A stretch of DNA of 64,000 nucleotides from Elymus sibiricus. Lineage: Eukaryota > Streptophyta > Magnoliopsida > Poales > Poaceae. Where the stretch lies: positions 393,409,886 through 393,473,885 of the forward strand of contig CM077666.1 in assembly GCA_039707655.1 (NCBI GenBank), given 5' to 3'. The notes under the pieces were generated by a model that worked only from the letters and a program-made list of their open reading frames with translations, was not told the origin of the DNA and ran no database searches. The position numbers and the translations under genes were made by a program. This document shows, one piece after another, positions 1 through 11,401 of the stretch. How positions within the stretch are numbered: position 1 is the first letter of the stretch; each line of letters begins with the position of its first letter.

Positions 1-362
1 TCTTAAAGAGCCGCGGGCACGGCTTAGGAGGGCGCAGAATGAGCTATAGGAGCTGATGCGATCAATTCCAACGGATGAGGTTCGGAGTAAACAAAAGGAG
101 CTGGCTCTACTCGTCGAAAATTTACTTGAACAGGACGAAGTTTACTGGGCTCAGAGGGGCACAGTGAGTTGGCTTCGGAGGGGAGACCAAAACACTGCGT
201 TTTTCATCACTTCGCCTCGGCAAGGAGAATAAGAAATCTTATTAACAACCGAAGGAAGATGGTGGAGGCTGGGTAGAGGGTAACGAGGAGCTAAAACCTC
301 TTATCTGAAACTATTTAAGCTCTCTTTTTGCTTCTAGCACAGGCGACATAGATCATGAGCTT

Positions 363-1957
363 TTGAATTGTGTAAAACCCACTGTTACAAATGATATGAA
401 TAACATTCTGCTTGCGGAGTACACGAGGGAGGAGGTCCTCAAGGCCTTGTTCCATATTGGGGACATGAAGGCACCAGGGCCGGATGGCCTACATGCAATC
501 TTTTTCAAGCGATTTTGGCATATAGCGGGAGGAGAGTTGACTGATGAGGTTCTCCATGCTGTCAATAACAAAAACATACCTGAAGGATGGAATTCAACCA
601 ACATTGTTCTTATACCAAAGGTGGCGAGCCCTGAGGTAATAACACAGTATAGACCTATTAGTCTGTGTAACGTTGTTTACAAAATTATTTCCAAGATGAT
701 TGCCAACAGGTTGAAGAAAATCTTGTCGGATGTGATATCACCAACCCAAAGTGCCTTTGTTCCGGGGAGATTGATCACAGACAACGTACTAGTGACATAT
801 GAGTGCTTTCATTCCATTAAGAAGAGAAAACACATGGGTCCAATGGATACTATGCGGTAAAGTTGGACATGAACAAAGCCTATGACCGTGTTGAATGGGG
901 CTTTCTTGAAGCGATAATGTTGAAAATGGGATTTCATGAACACTGGGTCCAACTTATTATGGAGTGTGTCTCTTCTATTAGCTACCGGGTGCGGTATAAT
1001 AATATTGAGACTGATGATTTTGTGCCTACGAGGGGCTTGCGGCAGGGGGACCCATTATTTCCATACATGTTTCTTTTATGTTCAGAAGGCCTATCAAGCA
1101 TGTTATCTCATGAGGAGGAAGTTGGGAACTTGGAAGGTATTAAAGTGTGTAGGAATGCTCCTTCTATTTCACACTTGTTATTTGCAGATGCCTCATTGAT
1201 TCTAATGAAAGCTGACACACATAATGCGGGTACACTTATGAGGGTATTGGACACATACTGCAGGAGTTCAGGGCAACTGGTTAGTAATGCTAAATCCAGT
1301 ATTTTCTTCAGTCCAAATACTGATGTGGTGACGAGGGAAAATGTGTGTAGAGATTTGAACATTGTAACAAAAGCTCTCTCAGACACACATTTGGGCCTCC
1401 CAACAATGGTTGGGGTGGACAAGAGCGATTGCTTTCAACACCTCATTGACAGTGTATGCCAAAGGTTAAAAGGTTGGAAGGAAAAAACACTCTCAATGCA
1501 AGGTAAAGAGGTCTTGGTTAAATCAATGGCACAAGAAATTCCATCATATGCTATGTCAGTGTTTAAGTTGCCGAAAGGAATTTGCAAATCAATAACTAAT
1601 GAGATCTCTGGCTTTTGGTGGAAAGATAATGAAGAGAAGAGGAAGATGCATTGGTTTTCTTGGTGGAAATTGTGCATACCGAAGAAAAATGGGGGATTGG
1701 GCTTTAGGGACCTTCACAGTTTCAATCTTGCTATGTTAGCAAAGCAGTGTTGGCGACTAATCCAGAACCCAGACTCTTTATGTGCGCAAGTGCTTCGAGC
1801 TAAATACTATCCAAATGGTAATATTCTCGATGCGGGACCAAAGAAGGGATCTTCATTTACGTGGCAGAGTATAGTAGCAGGTATACAAACTTTCAAAACG
1901 GGTTGTATTTGGAGAGTTGGGACTGGTTCAAAAATCAGCATATGGAATGACCCCTGA
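363..1957 (+). pseudogene. LINE reverse transcriptase domain, frameshifted
   Basis: This part would copy the LINE RNA into DNA at a nicked target. Motifs seen: KAPGPDGLHAIFFK and YRPISLCNVVYKIISK before 860, then DMNKAYDRVEW, RGLRQGDPLFPYMF and SHLLFADASLIL after it. A one-base shift near 840-860 separates the two halves: the expected YAVKLDMNKAYD block is read in a second frame. The catalytic box that is normally FADD reads FADA (about 1184-1195), which would remove one metal-binding aspartate. The reading frame closes at 1955-1957. All this marks an inactive copy. Confidence 0.9.
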
Positions 1958-2005
1958 ATATCAACGAGTGCATCTCGTAAGATCATCACTCCTAGAGGAG
2001 GTACC

Positions 2006-3132
2006 ATGCTCTCTAAAGTGGAAGAGTTGATTGATCCTCACTCGGGACAATGGGACGAGGAGCTTAGCCGTGACATTTTCTCACCGGTCGAGGTGAACAA
2101 AATTTTGCAGATTCCTTTGAATGTCCAAGTGACTGAGGATTTTATTGCATGGAACTTCGCACGCTCGGATTATTTCCCAGTCCGATCAGCCTAACATAGG
2201 GAGTTCGAGCACCAGTTTAGGAGCAGTCTCACACGAACAAATGGTCTTGGGAGTGCTAATGTAAACCCAGTGTGGAAGGATCTTTGGCGATTGCGAGTCC
2301 CTGGTAAAGTGAAACACTTTGCGTGGAAGGTGTTGCATGGGGTTCTCCCCTGCTACGGCGTACTAGTATCTCGGCCTATTCCATGTTCGCCGCAATGTCC
2401 TACTTGTGCAATTGGAGTTGAAGATATTCAACATTGTTTGTTTCAATGCAATCGGGCCAAAGAAATATGGGATGCACTTGGTCCGCTAGAAGTTATTAAC
2501 AGAGTTATATTGGAAGATCGATTGGGATCGATAACACTTGAAATTCTCTCCAAAACTGTTGCTGCTTCCAATGATCTCCCAGCGGCAGAACTGGCCCTTG
2601 TAGCAGCGTGGTACATCTGGTGGCTACGCCGACAGATGGTTAAGGGAGTTTCGGTCCAAACAGTGGAGAAAACATGGCAGTATCTATTCGATTTCTGGCT
2701 ACAAATTTCATAAAGTCAATGACTTCTCAGCTACCGGTTCGGAAGCGTGATCATATGTGGGAACAACCTAGTCACGGTTTGGTCAAGATAAATGTCGATG
2801 CAACTATCCATGAAGATAGTCTATCAGGCGCATGTGGCGCTGTTGTCCGCGACGACCATGATGACTTTGTTGCAGCGGCAAACTGGTTTCTACCACACAT
2901 TCGCAATGCTGAATCAGCAGAGCTTCAGGCTATCAGGAACGGACTATATCTTGCAGCAAACATTGGTTGCAATAGTGTTGAAATTGAGTCTGATTGCATG
3001 CTCGCGGTGGAAGCAATGCAATCGATGGATGAGTATCCTGGAGCTAATATTGCTGTGGTTCTAGAGTGTAAGCATATGACTATGGATTTAACAAAAATTT
3101 GCTGTAAACATTGCTTCCAGGAAGCGAATTAA
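2006..3132 (+). pseudogene. LINE zinc-binding (zf-RVT) and RNase H domains, broken
   Basis: From 2270 to 2713 the translation has the WKDLWRLRVPGKVKHFAWK block and the Cys-rich CPTCAIGVEDIQHCLFQC block typical of the zf-RVT domain that follows plant LINE reverse transcriptases. From about 2755 the frame gives VKINVDATI, GACGAVVRD, ESAELQAIRNGL and EIESDCMLAVEAM, which carry the D-E-D acid residues of a plant LINE RNase H. The two parts lie in overlapping frames (2674-2713), so a frameshift separates them. The short reading frame 2006-2194 links them to the reverse transcriptase. Confidence 0.85.
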
Positions 3133-3360
3133 GCTGCTGATAGTTTAGCTAGATATTCATTCGATAGCCGATCGTCTGGACTGTGGGAGAATTATACCCT
3201 AGATTTTATTTCTCTTCTTCTTGTAAATGATATGACCATTCTATGAGAAATAAAGTCTTTTAGCCGTAAAAAAGAAAGAAAAAAAGTCAGCGGAACACGG
3301 CACTGATCGATAGGTCCAGCGAGAGTGAGGGATACGACGGCACGAAACACCTACTACTAA

Positions 3361-3550
3361 CCATGTGGTTTACTATTGAGCATTGTATTAGAGAGTCAAA
3401 TTATGTAGCTCATGAGCTGGCTAGATGGGGACGTGCTAATAATCCATCTCGTTGGATTGATGCCCCGCCTGATTTCATTGTAAGTCTGCTGGTAGACGAT
3501 ATCTCAGTCCTTTGATTAATAAAGTAAGCTTTCCCGTCAAAAAAAAAACG
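3361..3550 (+). mobile_element. Second LINE 3' end fragment with A tail
   Basis: The translation reads TIEHCIRESNYVAHELARWG and then PPDFIVSLLVDDISVL, which is the usual C-terminal end of plant LINE RNase H. It is followed by AATAAA (about 3518) and a short A run at 3540-3549. It lies about 70 bases after the tail of the larger LINE, so it is a separate 5'-truncated insertion or an older copy. Confidence 0.75.
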
Positions 3551-5940
3551 TGTGGTTCCATGCGTGACGCACGGGCAAATTCAACGCAATCAGTTACGTA
3601 CTAGTCAGGTAGATGTCTTGCTTTTTTTTTTTTTTGAAATTAGGTAGATGTCTTGCTTGGGGTGGGGGTTTGGTGGTTGTTGCGCTACGCGGCGGCTACG
3701 GCCACGGCCACGCACGTTGCTCGGACCTCCCTCGCGCCGCACACCGTCCCGTTGCCCGTGCTGTTGGCTGGCGGTTGGAAGCTCGGCGGCAAACACCTGC
3801 CAGAGTGCCAGTGCCATCAATCCGCGCGACAGGCAGCCCCTTGGATACGCGGCACCCTCAGCGGAGCCACCCACCCACCCACACGACGACTACTAGACCC
3901 GCCACCCGGAAACGCGCACGGCATGGCCAAATCTGCGCGCCCGTGCCTCCCCAACCAGACCTCACGGTCTCACGGAGCAGCGGTTGCAGGCTTCGCACCT
4001 CCAGCCGTCCCGCTACCGAGTACGTGTGACCTCGCGTCAGCGTCTCCAACGCCGGACCATCTATTGGACATCAATCGAATATTCACGGACACGTCCGGAT
4101 GTGTCTGTGGGCATCGGTTTGGACGGAGGTCATCCAATCAAAGTCAACAAATGTCCAATCCATCTGAAACGGATCAAACACAAATCAAACGAAATGTAAC
4201 AAAGTTCGGTATTTTTACAATCAAACTGACGGAATTTAAAAGTTCAAACTGAACTAAACTAAACTAGGAGAAAGTACCGCACAGTGACATCGTAGGCATG
4301 TCCTGAGAGGCAACCGACACCTTCGTCATCGTTGTTGCCGCCATTCGAGCCGTCGGAGTTGTGGTCACGCCAGTGGCGGAAGGCCCAACAAACGTCGCGA
4401 CATCCCTGATCGGCCGCTGTTGCACGGTCACGACGCAGGCGCTCTGCCGCCTCCGCCTGGCGCCGGATATGCCGTAGACTCCGCCTTGCGTCGCCTGCCG
4501 TTGGTTTGGAGGCGAGCCAAGCGCTCGAACTTGGCCAACGCCACTTGGAGGAGGTGGGTGTTGAGTCGGCGCCAACGACGGGCGTCGGAATCCATGGGGG
4601 TCTTGGACCAATCGAGGGCCCAAGCCTCCGCCAGCACCCAGGCTGACGCCGTCTGGCTCTTCGCGAAAGCTGCCCTGTGTTGCACGTTGTGTCGTTCTCG
4701 GCGTGCCTCCTCCTCGGGAAGGCAATTGGACAACGTGGACAACGCGCTGCCTGCTACTGCCATGTAGGCAATACTCGAGGCGGCTGCGCGACTTGGACGG
4801 CGGGGAGGACAACTCCTACTTCTTCACACCAACTGGGCGCCATTGGCTGCCCGGCTGGCGATGAGGCTGGGACGGTGATGCCTCCTCCTTCACGCGGCGT
4901 TCGATCCGGACGACACGGCTTAACGGCGGGGAGGGAGGCTCCTCCTTCATGCGGTGTCCGACTTGGGCGCGGCGGTTGTGCGGAGGGGACGAGGACGTGG
5001 ACCGCGATCGATCAACGAGCACTGCAACGCCATCTCCATATGCAGTGTGAACTCGTCGTCCGTTGCGGCCGCGATGGCAAGAGGGGCGGCTTCTGCTCCT
5101 CGTCGCCTGAGAGATCAGCTCCGCCTTGACGACGAATGGACCCATGGATGACGAGGGGCCCGGAGACCATGGGAAGTGGCGCTAAGTAGATCTGGAGCTC
5201 CACCCGGATCAGGAGCCGCGCATAGGTCTTCTTTCCCACCGCGGCGACCGGTGGTGGGGGTGTGGTGGTGTGCGGCAGCTTTGGGAGAGGAGAGGAGGAT
5301 AGGGCTTGCGTCGGAGGCCGACCGACTTAAAATAACCGAGGTAGGCAGACTAGTGAAGGTTGAATGCAGGCATCAGTCGGAGTAGGCTTCTCGGTCATCA
5401 TGCCATTGTGAATGCAAGTTGGCGGGTGGCCTGTCTAGCCGTGGTGAATGCGCGACACAGAGGGTTTTAGAGTGGGCACGATGAGAGAATTTTTTTGGTG
5501 AGTTTGGGGTGGCGAAGTCGGGCGTGGCGGATGTCCGTACTCCTCCAGACCTCCCCCGGTCTAGGCCAGTTTGTGAGATTTTGCAAGTCAGGACTGGTCC
5601 GAACAAATTTGGTGAGCCGTGGCTAAAAGTGTCCGGATCATACGGTCCGAACATTTGCGAGCGGTTTGGCGGCCTGTGCTAGAGTTGCCCTCACATATAT
5701 GGACCAAACGGTTCGAACATTTTCAGGAGTCCAACACGGATGTCCATTTTGGGTTGGACCGGTCCGTATGTCTTAAATCCCCCAGGCCGACACCAAGTAG
5801 GGGGAGCTCTAGGAAGCTATTGGGGAGTTTGGACGTCTGCCATGTCAAACTCCAACACCCTGGTCTCACCCAAAACCCCACCCAAAGCCTGCATCTTTTC
5901 ACAATCTGGTCCTCCTACTCTGCTCTCTATCCACGCTCCT
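3551..5940. other. GC-rich degenerate region, no supported gene
   Basis: Many overlapping reading frames are open here because the DNA is GC-rich, but none shows a recognisable domain or a consistent exon pattern. The minus-strand frame 4428-4763 is rich in Ala, Arg and Glu (for example EEEARRERHNVQHRAAFAKSQTASAWVLAEAWALDWSK). It resembles in style the charged coiled ORFs of non-autonomous Harbinger-type elements elsewhere in this window. I treat it as probable transposon debris, with low certainty. No terminal repeats were found around it. Confidence 0.3.
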
Positions 5941-5946
5941 AGAGAG

Positions 5947-6149
5947 CAGTGGCGGATCCAGTGAGGGTTCCGTGGTGCCCTGGCACCCCCTCGAAAAATG
6001 CAAATCTTTTTTATCTAGTACTCTTAGTCTAATCCTATGTGTATTATAAGGGTAGAATGATAAATTGACTTTTTTATGGTTATACCGGGCATTTTGTTGT
6101 GAGTGAGAAGATTGGCACCCCCTGTGGTCAAGGTCTAGGTCCGCCACTG
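5947..6149. mobile_element. hAT-type MITE, 203 bp, with 8-bp target duplication
   Basis: The ends are perfect 10-base inverted repeats (CAGTGGCGGA at the left, TCCGCCACTG at the right) with further partial pairing inside. They are flanked by ctagagag (5939-5946) and ctggagag (6150-6157), an 8-bp duplication with one mismatch. CA..TG ends with an 8-bp duplication are the mark of hAT elements. It is too short to encode a transposase, so it would depend on a protein supplied elsewhere. Confidence 0.85.
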
Positions 6150-6157
6150 CTGGAGAG

Positions 6158-7481
6158 TGACGCCTCCGTCGTACCCATTCCCTGGACACTAAACATGCCT
6201 TGCCAAACTTGTTTATGTATAATTTTGGTTTAAAGCATTTATATATTCCTCGTATATGAATATGGTAAATGACCATTTACGATCCGATGCCGTTCTGTTA
6301 CCGTAACATGTTCAAATCTGCATAATCCGGTATTCGAATCCGCATCAGTTCTGCTTCCGAATCCAGAAATAAATATGGAATATGATACGATATAAGGATT
6401 ATCCGTTCGAATCCGATCCGGTTTTCACCCATAGTGCATGGTGCCATATGTGGGCATGCGCCTTGCGGATCTTTGTGGACATCGATGCAGAAACATTTGT
6501 GGTCTTAGGACTTTGTGACCCCCCACCAACAAGGAGTAGGATATCATGAACTATCCGAACCTCCAGAAAATATTGCTGCATCAACTGTGTTTGCAATCCC
6601 TTTTTCTTTACTCATGCTTTCTTTTTTTGTGAATTTTGCTTTCGCACGCGTACTTTATTATAGACCTGCATGTGTTGCTGTTCGTGGGGTTTCTAGTAAA
6701 AAGGGTTAAAACTTTGCCAACTAAAATTTGTTTTAGAATTTTTTGATAAGAGTAGTCACCATCCCACCCCTCTCAAGTCCATAGCACTCGATTGTACAGT
6801 TGAGGCCATCTACTGGCTAAAGAAAATAAGTGTTGGTCCGAAGCTATAGTCATTGACATCTAGAATCCAGGCATCAGTGTTCGCATGAAGTGAATAATCA
6901 AATGAATTACAAGTTTTTTTACACTTTCTTTTGACACTAAAAAGATAAGTTTTATTTGTTGTACTTACCTTTAAGAGTTTGGGGGGTAATAGTTAAATAC
7001 TCATGCAGTTGTGGTTTTGCGTTAGAACAACCCTTAAAGTATTGGTGCCATTTTATCTTGAATCTTTTTAGGGCCTTTTTGGTAGAGTGCATGATTTGTG
7101 GCACTTTGCATCTATGGCCCGACTCGGTCAAGCTGAGTGAAAACAGACAAAAACCATGTTATCTACATAGTTTGTTTGCCTGCATCCCCTCCAGCCTGGC
7201 TGAGCAGAAACGCACGCATGAAGTTTGGTTGCAGGCTTGTTCAAGGCAGATGAAAAGTGTTGTTGTTTGGTTAGATGCAAGACATGTGGTCTGGTAACCT
7301 TTTGTTGGAGTGATGAATTTACCAGCACAAGCACAGGCACACCATAGGCAACTTATAACAGACATAACATTAATCAGAGTTTTAAACACTCACTCACAGG
7401 AAGTTAAACTGACAAACAATTGTGAGGAAGTATAAACTATACATCGAACGCAAAAGTATTAAACGGGTACAGAGATAACTT
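6158..7481. other. No gene recognised
   Basis: AT-rich sequence with only short open frames. The part from about 7080 to 7440 lies downstream of the minus-strand B3 gene and could hold its 3' untranslated region, but no signal decides this. Confidence 0.4.
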
Positions 7482-7958
7482 CTAATGATGCATGACAAAT
7501 GCCACATTGTGCCTCTTGCACTTGGTCACCACCTCAACGCCGCCATCATTGAAGACAATCACATTCAAGGTGTCGGGAGTCGCCAGCTTGAAGGTGACGA
7601 GGTACCCGATATTGATCTTGTGAGCAATGATGAAGGGGGGCCAACCCTTATCAAGGGTGAGCCTGTTGTTGATCATCCAGACCATGACCCTCCAGGCGCA
7701 ACTAGTGTTTGTCCTCGGCATGAACTTCTGTGGGACGGTGGTCAAGTGCTTGGTGAACTCAACAGGCATCGACAACCACTCCAACTTGGGTGCAATGATG
7801 ACCTTGAAGTGGCTTGGGACGGCGTCCTCATGGAAATGGCCGTAATTCTTAGGCCTCTTCGGGGCGCTGCCAAGTTCCACCATCGCCTTGTCCTTCTTGT
7901 CCGACATGACATACATGCCCCTGGAGGAGTTCCCCGAAGCAGCATTGTCGATCTGCAT
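7482..7958 (-). CDS. B3-domain (REM-like) DNA-binding protein, copy 1
   Basis: The 158-residue product starts MQIDNAASGN and contains a single plant B3 domain from about residue 45 to 150: HFKVIIAPKLEWLSMPVEFTKHL, then VPQKFMPRTNTSCAWRVMVW, LDKGWPPFIIAHKINIGYLVTFKL and LNVIVFNDGGVEVV. B3 domains bind DNA in the nucleus and the REM class is poorly understood. The start was chosen at 7958 because the paralogue at 45,926 begins with the same MQID. Its head-to-head partner starts at 9944, with a solo LTR inserted between them, so its original promoter is likely displaced or disrupted. The C-terminus (HNVAFVMHH) differs from the paralogue. It may be expressed or may be a relic. Confidence 0.75.
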   Translation of the reverse strand: MQIDNAASGNSSRGMYVMSDKKDKAMVELGSAPKRPKNYGHFHEDAVPSHFKVIIAPKLEWLSMPVEFTKHLTTVPQKFMPRTNTSCAWRVMVWMINNRLTLDKGWPPFIIAHKINIGYLVTFKLATPDTLNVIVFNDGGVEVVTKCKRHNVAFVMHH

Positions 7959-8126
7959 CGAACATATGAACAGGAGGTCAATGGAGGGACAAAATGTAAT
8001 ACACATATGAACAATATCAATGGAGGTATCCAGAAAATCTACTAAACTTTATCTTCGATATTCATTCATCCCACCCACCTAAACCGCTTGAACCTCCAAA
8101 GTCCCTACTTATCTACCACCGCACTC

Positions 8127-9836
8127 TCATGACTATATATTGTACGCATTTTTAGATCTCATCTGTTGCATGTTTTCTTCATATATCATGTCTCATTGAA
8201 CCAAATACATGTCCATTATGCATGATTATCGGTTTTTACTCTTTTCACTGTGAGCATTGCATATTAGTGTTTTTATTAGTTTTCTTTGTTTTGTTGTCTC
8301 TACATGTATTTTGGAGCAACCTAGTACCAAGCATCATGAAAAGGCCAAGGATGGGCCCATTACAGAAGACTTCCAACACCAGACTAAGCGTTTCGGAAGG
8401 TCAATTTTTTTATTTCCAAAGTGCCCCCAAGATCTAATACCACTGGTGCGTCGGCGTCGCTGTCATGATTCCAACGAGCCAAAGAACGTCAAAAACGGAG
8501 TTCGTATGAGAAAATTGCGCCTGTTTTACCGAATGAGTCCAAAGCCGAAGACGACGTCTCGTACGAGCATGGCTGCTCGTACCGCCCCGAGATAGCTCCA
8601 AAAGTTGCCTCTCTGAACTTGATTCTTCATCGATTTCGCCCCCGATTGTTCTCATGCGATTCTTGGCTGATAAGGAAGGGTTTGGGAGATGATTTGGCTC
8701 ATCTTGAGCCCTTGGATCAGAGGAGGCAACCATCATCCATGGAGGAGGCTTGGGGAGAGCTATTATAAATTCCTCTCCAACCTTAGCCGCCGCCATCACA
8801 TCTCATCATCTTCAACACATCCAAGATCAACTCCATTGCTGCTCCACCACCATAGAAGAAGGGACAAAATCAAGGGAAGAGGAGGAGGCCCCGCCACCAC
8901 GCGCATCGGCTTTCAGGCATGTGCCATCTCCACCGCCGACGCCCCCGGTGTCGCCCCCATCTCCGTCGCCGCCGGTGCCATCATCACACCACCACAACCA
9001 CCGACGCCGCCTTCTCCATCACCATCATGCCTTCTCCCTTTACCGACACGATGCCGGCTTGTAACTTGACCCTCTCTTTGTGTCGTTCGTTTACATGTTT
9101 GAGTAGTTGTACTAGTTCTTGGGGATATGGATGAACTCTATATATTTACTTGATGCGATCAATTATCTGCTTGTTCATGTCTGAGTTAGTAGCCTTCACG
9201 AATATTGAGAGGAGTGCTCACTCACATTATCGCCGTGATTGGTCATGGAGCATATTACTATCGTTGTAGAGGTTAATATGTCGAGGTAATTAGAAGTGAC
9301 AACATTATCTTAGATTTCACGCCGTTGCAATTGATAAGGGAGTAAAAGGTAAACCCACATCTGGCTGCGTCCATGGGGAAATCCTTAATTAACTGTACAT
9401 GATAATCAGTGTGGGGAAACTACGGTTGGTGGCGTATGTGGCATGAAGTCTACCTAGAGTAGAACATGTTCGGCACTGGGAACCGCCCGCTTATGCACAT
9501 AAAGAGTGGATTGGAGATACGATAGTTCATATTAGTAGTGACGATTTTGGAACCCTCGAGAACACTTTACTGCTCAAGCCCCGTCTCTACTAACTTAGTG
9601 TCTTCTATTTCCCGTTTTTACCTTTTCGTTTGTAGTTTAGTAAAAAACTTTTTATTCAGTTTCCCTACTGACCGATAGAGGAGACTATTTCCAAACTCCG
9701 GTTTGGGTGAGTACGTAACTGCGTAAGTGTTAGCGTAGTTGCGGGGTTTGTGGTGCCTTCCTTTCCTCTCCCTGTGGGTTCGACACTTTACTTATCACAA
9801 AGTGCTACAACAGCTATGTGCACTTGCAGGACATCA
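8127..9836. mobile_element. Solo LTR, 1.71 kb, with perfect 5-bp target duplication
   Basis: The sequence aligns along its whole length with the element at 22,996-29,098 once the insertion in the latter is removed. Shared stretches include ttgcatgtt, tgtccattatgcatgatta and cgacactttacttatca. It is flanked by CACTC at 8122-8126 and again at 9837-9841. The right end is ..ACATCA; the left end reads TCATGAC where the sister copy has TGATGGC, so the TG end has mutated. No gag or pol is present, so this is the remnant left when two LTRs recombine. The superfamily is not certain; the length suits a gypsy-type LTR. Confidence 0.8.
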
Positions 9837-9860
9837 CACTCACTACATCTTCCACCCATC

Positions 9861-9863
<3 letters not shown>

Positions 9864-9891
<28 letters not shown>
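9864..9891. repeat. (GT)n microsatellite
   Basis: A run of alternating TG lies in the 5' leader of the partner gene, just after the solo LTR. Confidence 0.9.
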
Positions 9892-9943
9892 CTTCTATCG
9901 TCTCCTCTTCCACAACTATCTGTCTCACCACTGCTCCACCGCC

Positions 9944-10359
9944 ATGAACCCCATCCCCTCCGACCATAGATGGACGACATTCATCCTTAGGTGCTCGCTC
10001 GGTGACCACATGAAGTTCGTGAAGTCTACAGACGTGTGCTCTCGGTTCAAGAGCGTGGACGAGATGCATAAAGAGGCGGATGTTGTGCTATTGAAGGTGG
10101 ATGTTGTGGTGGTGCCGACCACCATAGTTCCAGAGGACGATGACCAGGAGGAGACGGTGGATGCTGGCAATGGAGAGAAGTGGTGGAGATGGAGGATGAT
10201 GGCAATGCCGAAGCAGTCGAGACGGTGGTTAGGGCTACTGAGCCAGGCTGCCCTACAATGCCCTTGGAGGTCGACGATTACATGCCTCAAGGCTACAGTT
10301 GCTCCAAGCACCTCCAGGCTCACCGCGGCAAGGCTCTACTGCTTGTTGGGTTGCATTAG
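9944..10359 (+). pseudogene. Unknown partner protein of the B3 gene, copy 1, frameshifted
   Basis: The reading frame starts MNPIPSDHRW and continues with FILRCSLGDHMKF, SADVCS-like and EMHKEADVV. It is clearly related to the minus-strand protein at 45,294-45,764 (FFLGCSLGDRTKF, MEVCSNFTSMADMQKESNAVV). About 75 codons in, the similarity moves to another frame (EDDGNAEAVETVVRATEP against the sister's VVRAPEP), so one frameshift has occurred around 10,150-10,200. The shifted frame ends at a TAG at 10,357. I recognise no domain. The function is unknown. Confidence 0.55.
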
Positions 10360-10585
10360 ATTTGAATGGATGTAAGTGGATTGTGCTCGATTTACCCCCC
10401 CCCCCTAAGTGAAAATCCTAAGCAATCCCATTCAAACCGCTCAAATCCTAATCGTATATGCTATGTTTGGTTCCAAATCGAAACATAGAAGTAGACTCGA
10501 TGCCTAAATCAAGTTCGCGAACGGTATAATCGATGCATAAATCGATGCCACCGGGGACAGAGGGCTTACCACCATTGATGAATGC

Positions 10586-10801
10586 CTACCTGAGCGGTGA
10601 TGAAGCCGGTGCTCGACGTCCAGATCTTGGCTTCGATGCTCGCCGCTGCTCCGTCCAGATTTGTTCTCCCCGGTTTCGATGTGAGAGTAGAGAGAGTGGA
10701 GAGTGAACGGTGAGAGAAGGGCGAGGGCATTTATGACGCCGCTTCAGGACACAACGCGCTATCTCCCGCGTGTCCCCGCGCGTGCAACCGCCTCCACCCA
10801 C
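10586..10801 (-). other. GC-rich segment shared with 44,748-45,029
   Basis: Read on the minus strand this begins cacgtgggtgga and tgcacgcgcgggg and translates as MGGGGCTRGDTREIARC. The plus strand at 44,748 gives MHVGGGDCTRGATLEKPRC. It lies on the same side of the partner gene in both places, so it belongs to the inverted duplication. Whether it is coding or a promoter/leader of another gene is not known. Confidence 0.5.
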
Positions 10802-11260
10802 GTGCCTCGAGTTGCACCGCTCGGGCCTGGCTCTGGAAAAACGACCGATTCGAGCGTTCCTCCAGAGCCAAACCCAGATTTGTTTTAATGTTTGTGCGGG
10901 CCAAGATTACGGTGCAATTCAGGCAGCCAAACGGTCCAAAATTGCATCCAATGGGCCTGGCCGAGCCTAATGCACTCTACCGAACGCGTCCTTACACTGG
11001 TTGTACGACTTGATGTAATCTTTTTGACCTCTTACATTTGTATATTTTAAGATGGAAAAGACAAATCATAGTCCACCTTGTGCCAGCTCTATGATCAATT
11101 GATCATTGGTTATGGTAGTTAACCCAACTCTCAACACGTCAACTGACTACCATACAATCCCAAGTTTCCAACTCTCAACACGTCAACATACATATAAGAA
11201 AAATTAGTTATGGTGGTTACACTGCCACAAACCAACCTCTGATCTACCAACATGACTCCA
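10802..11260. other. Intergenic, no gene recognised
   Basis: Sequence between the duplicated block and the lipid-transfer gene. A phrase tgcattag occurs inverted at both ends of 10,340-10,980 and could be a decayed transposon end, but no target duplication was found. Confidence 0.3.
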
Positions 11261-11270
11261 GTTCCAACAC

Positions 11271-11278
11271 TATATAAA
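11271..11278 (+). promoter_or_regulatory. TATA box of the lipid-transfer gene
   Basis: The sequence tatataaa stands 131 bases before the start codon at 11,402, leaving room for a leader of about 100 bases. A short CATC repeat (about 11,293-11,315) falls in that leader. Confidence 0.7.
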
Positions 11279-11401
11279 CGCACGCAACGACGATGCATCC
11301 ATCCATCCATCCATTGGCACTCCAACTTCTTTCCCTCCAATAACCGCGCGGGCTTGTGCTAAGTCGTGACAAGTGGCAGAGAGGTAGCTACAGAGATCAC
11401 G

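Larger units (their letters stand above)
1..3290 (+). mobile_element. LINE (non-LTR) retrotransposon, 5' part outside window, decayed
   Basis: The stretch encodes, in order and in shifting frames, the ORF2 parts of a plant L1-type LINE: the linker before the reverse transcriptase (about 1-360), the reverse transcriptase, a zinc-binding RT-associated domain, and an RNase H domain. It ends with an AATAAA-like signal and an A-rich tail near 3250-3290. Several frameshifts and stops break the reading frame, so the copy is dead. The start lies before the window, so no endonuclease domain or target-site duplication can be seen on the left. Seen directly: the coding blocks and tail. The family assignment rests on known LINE domain order. 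Confidence 0.9.

Noticed and set aside
3613..5654. Many GC-rich frames of 60-200 codons
   Set aside because: No domain, no consistent frame and no splice structure; low-complexity composition explains the openness.
10340..10990. Possible transposon with tgcattag near both ends
   Set aside because: The ends pair poorly and no target duplication was found.
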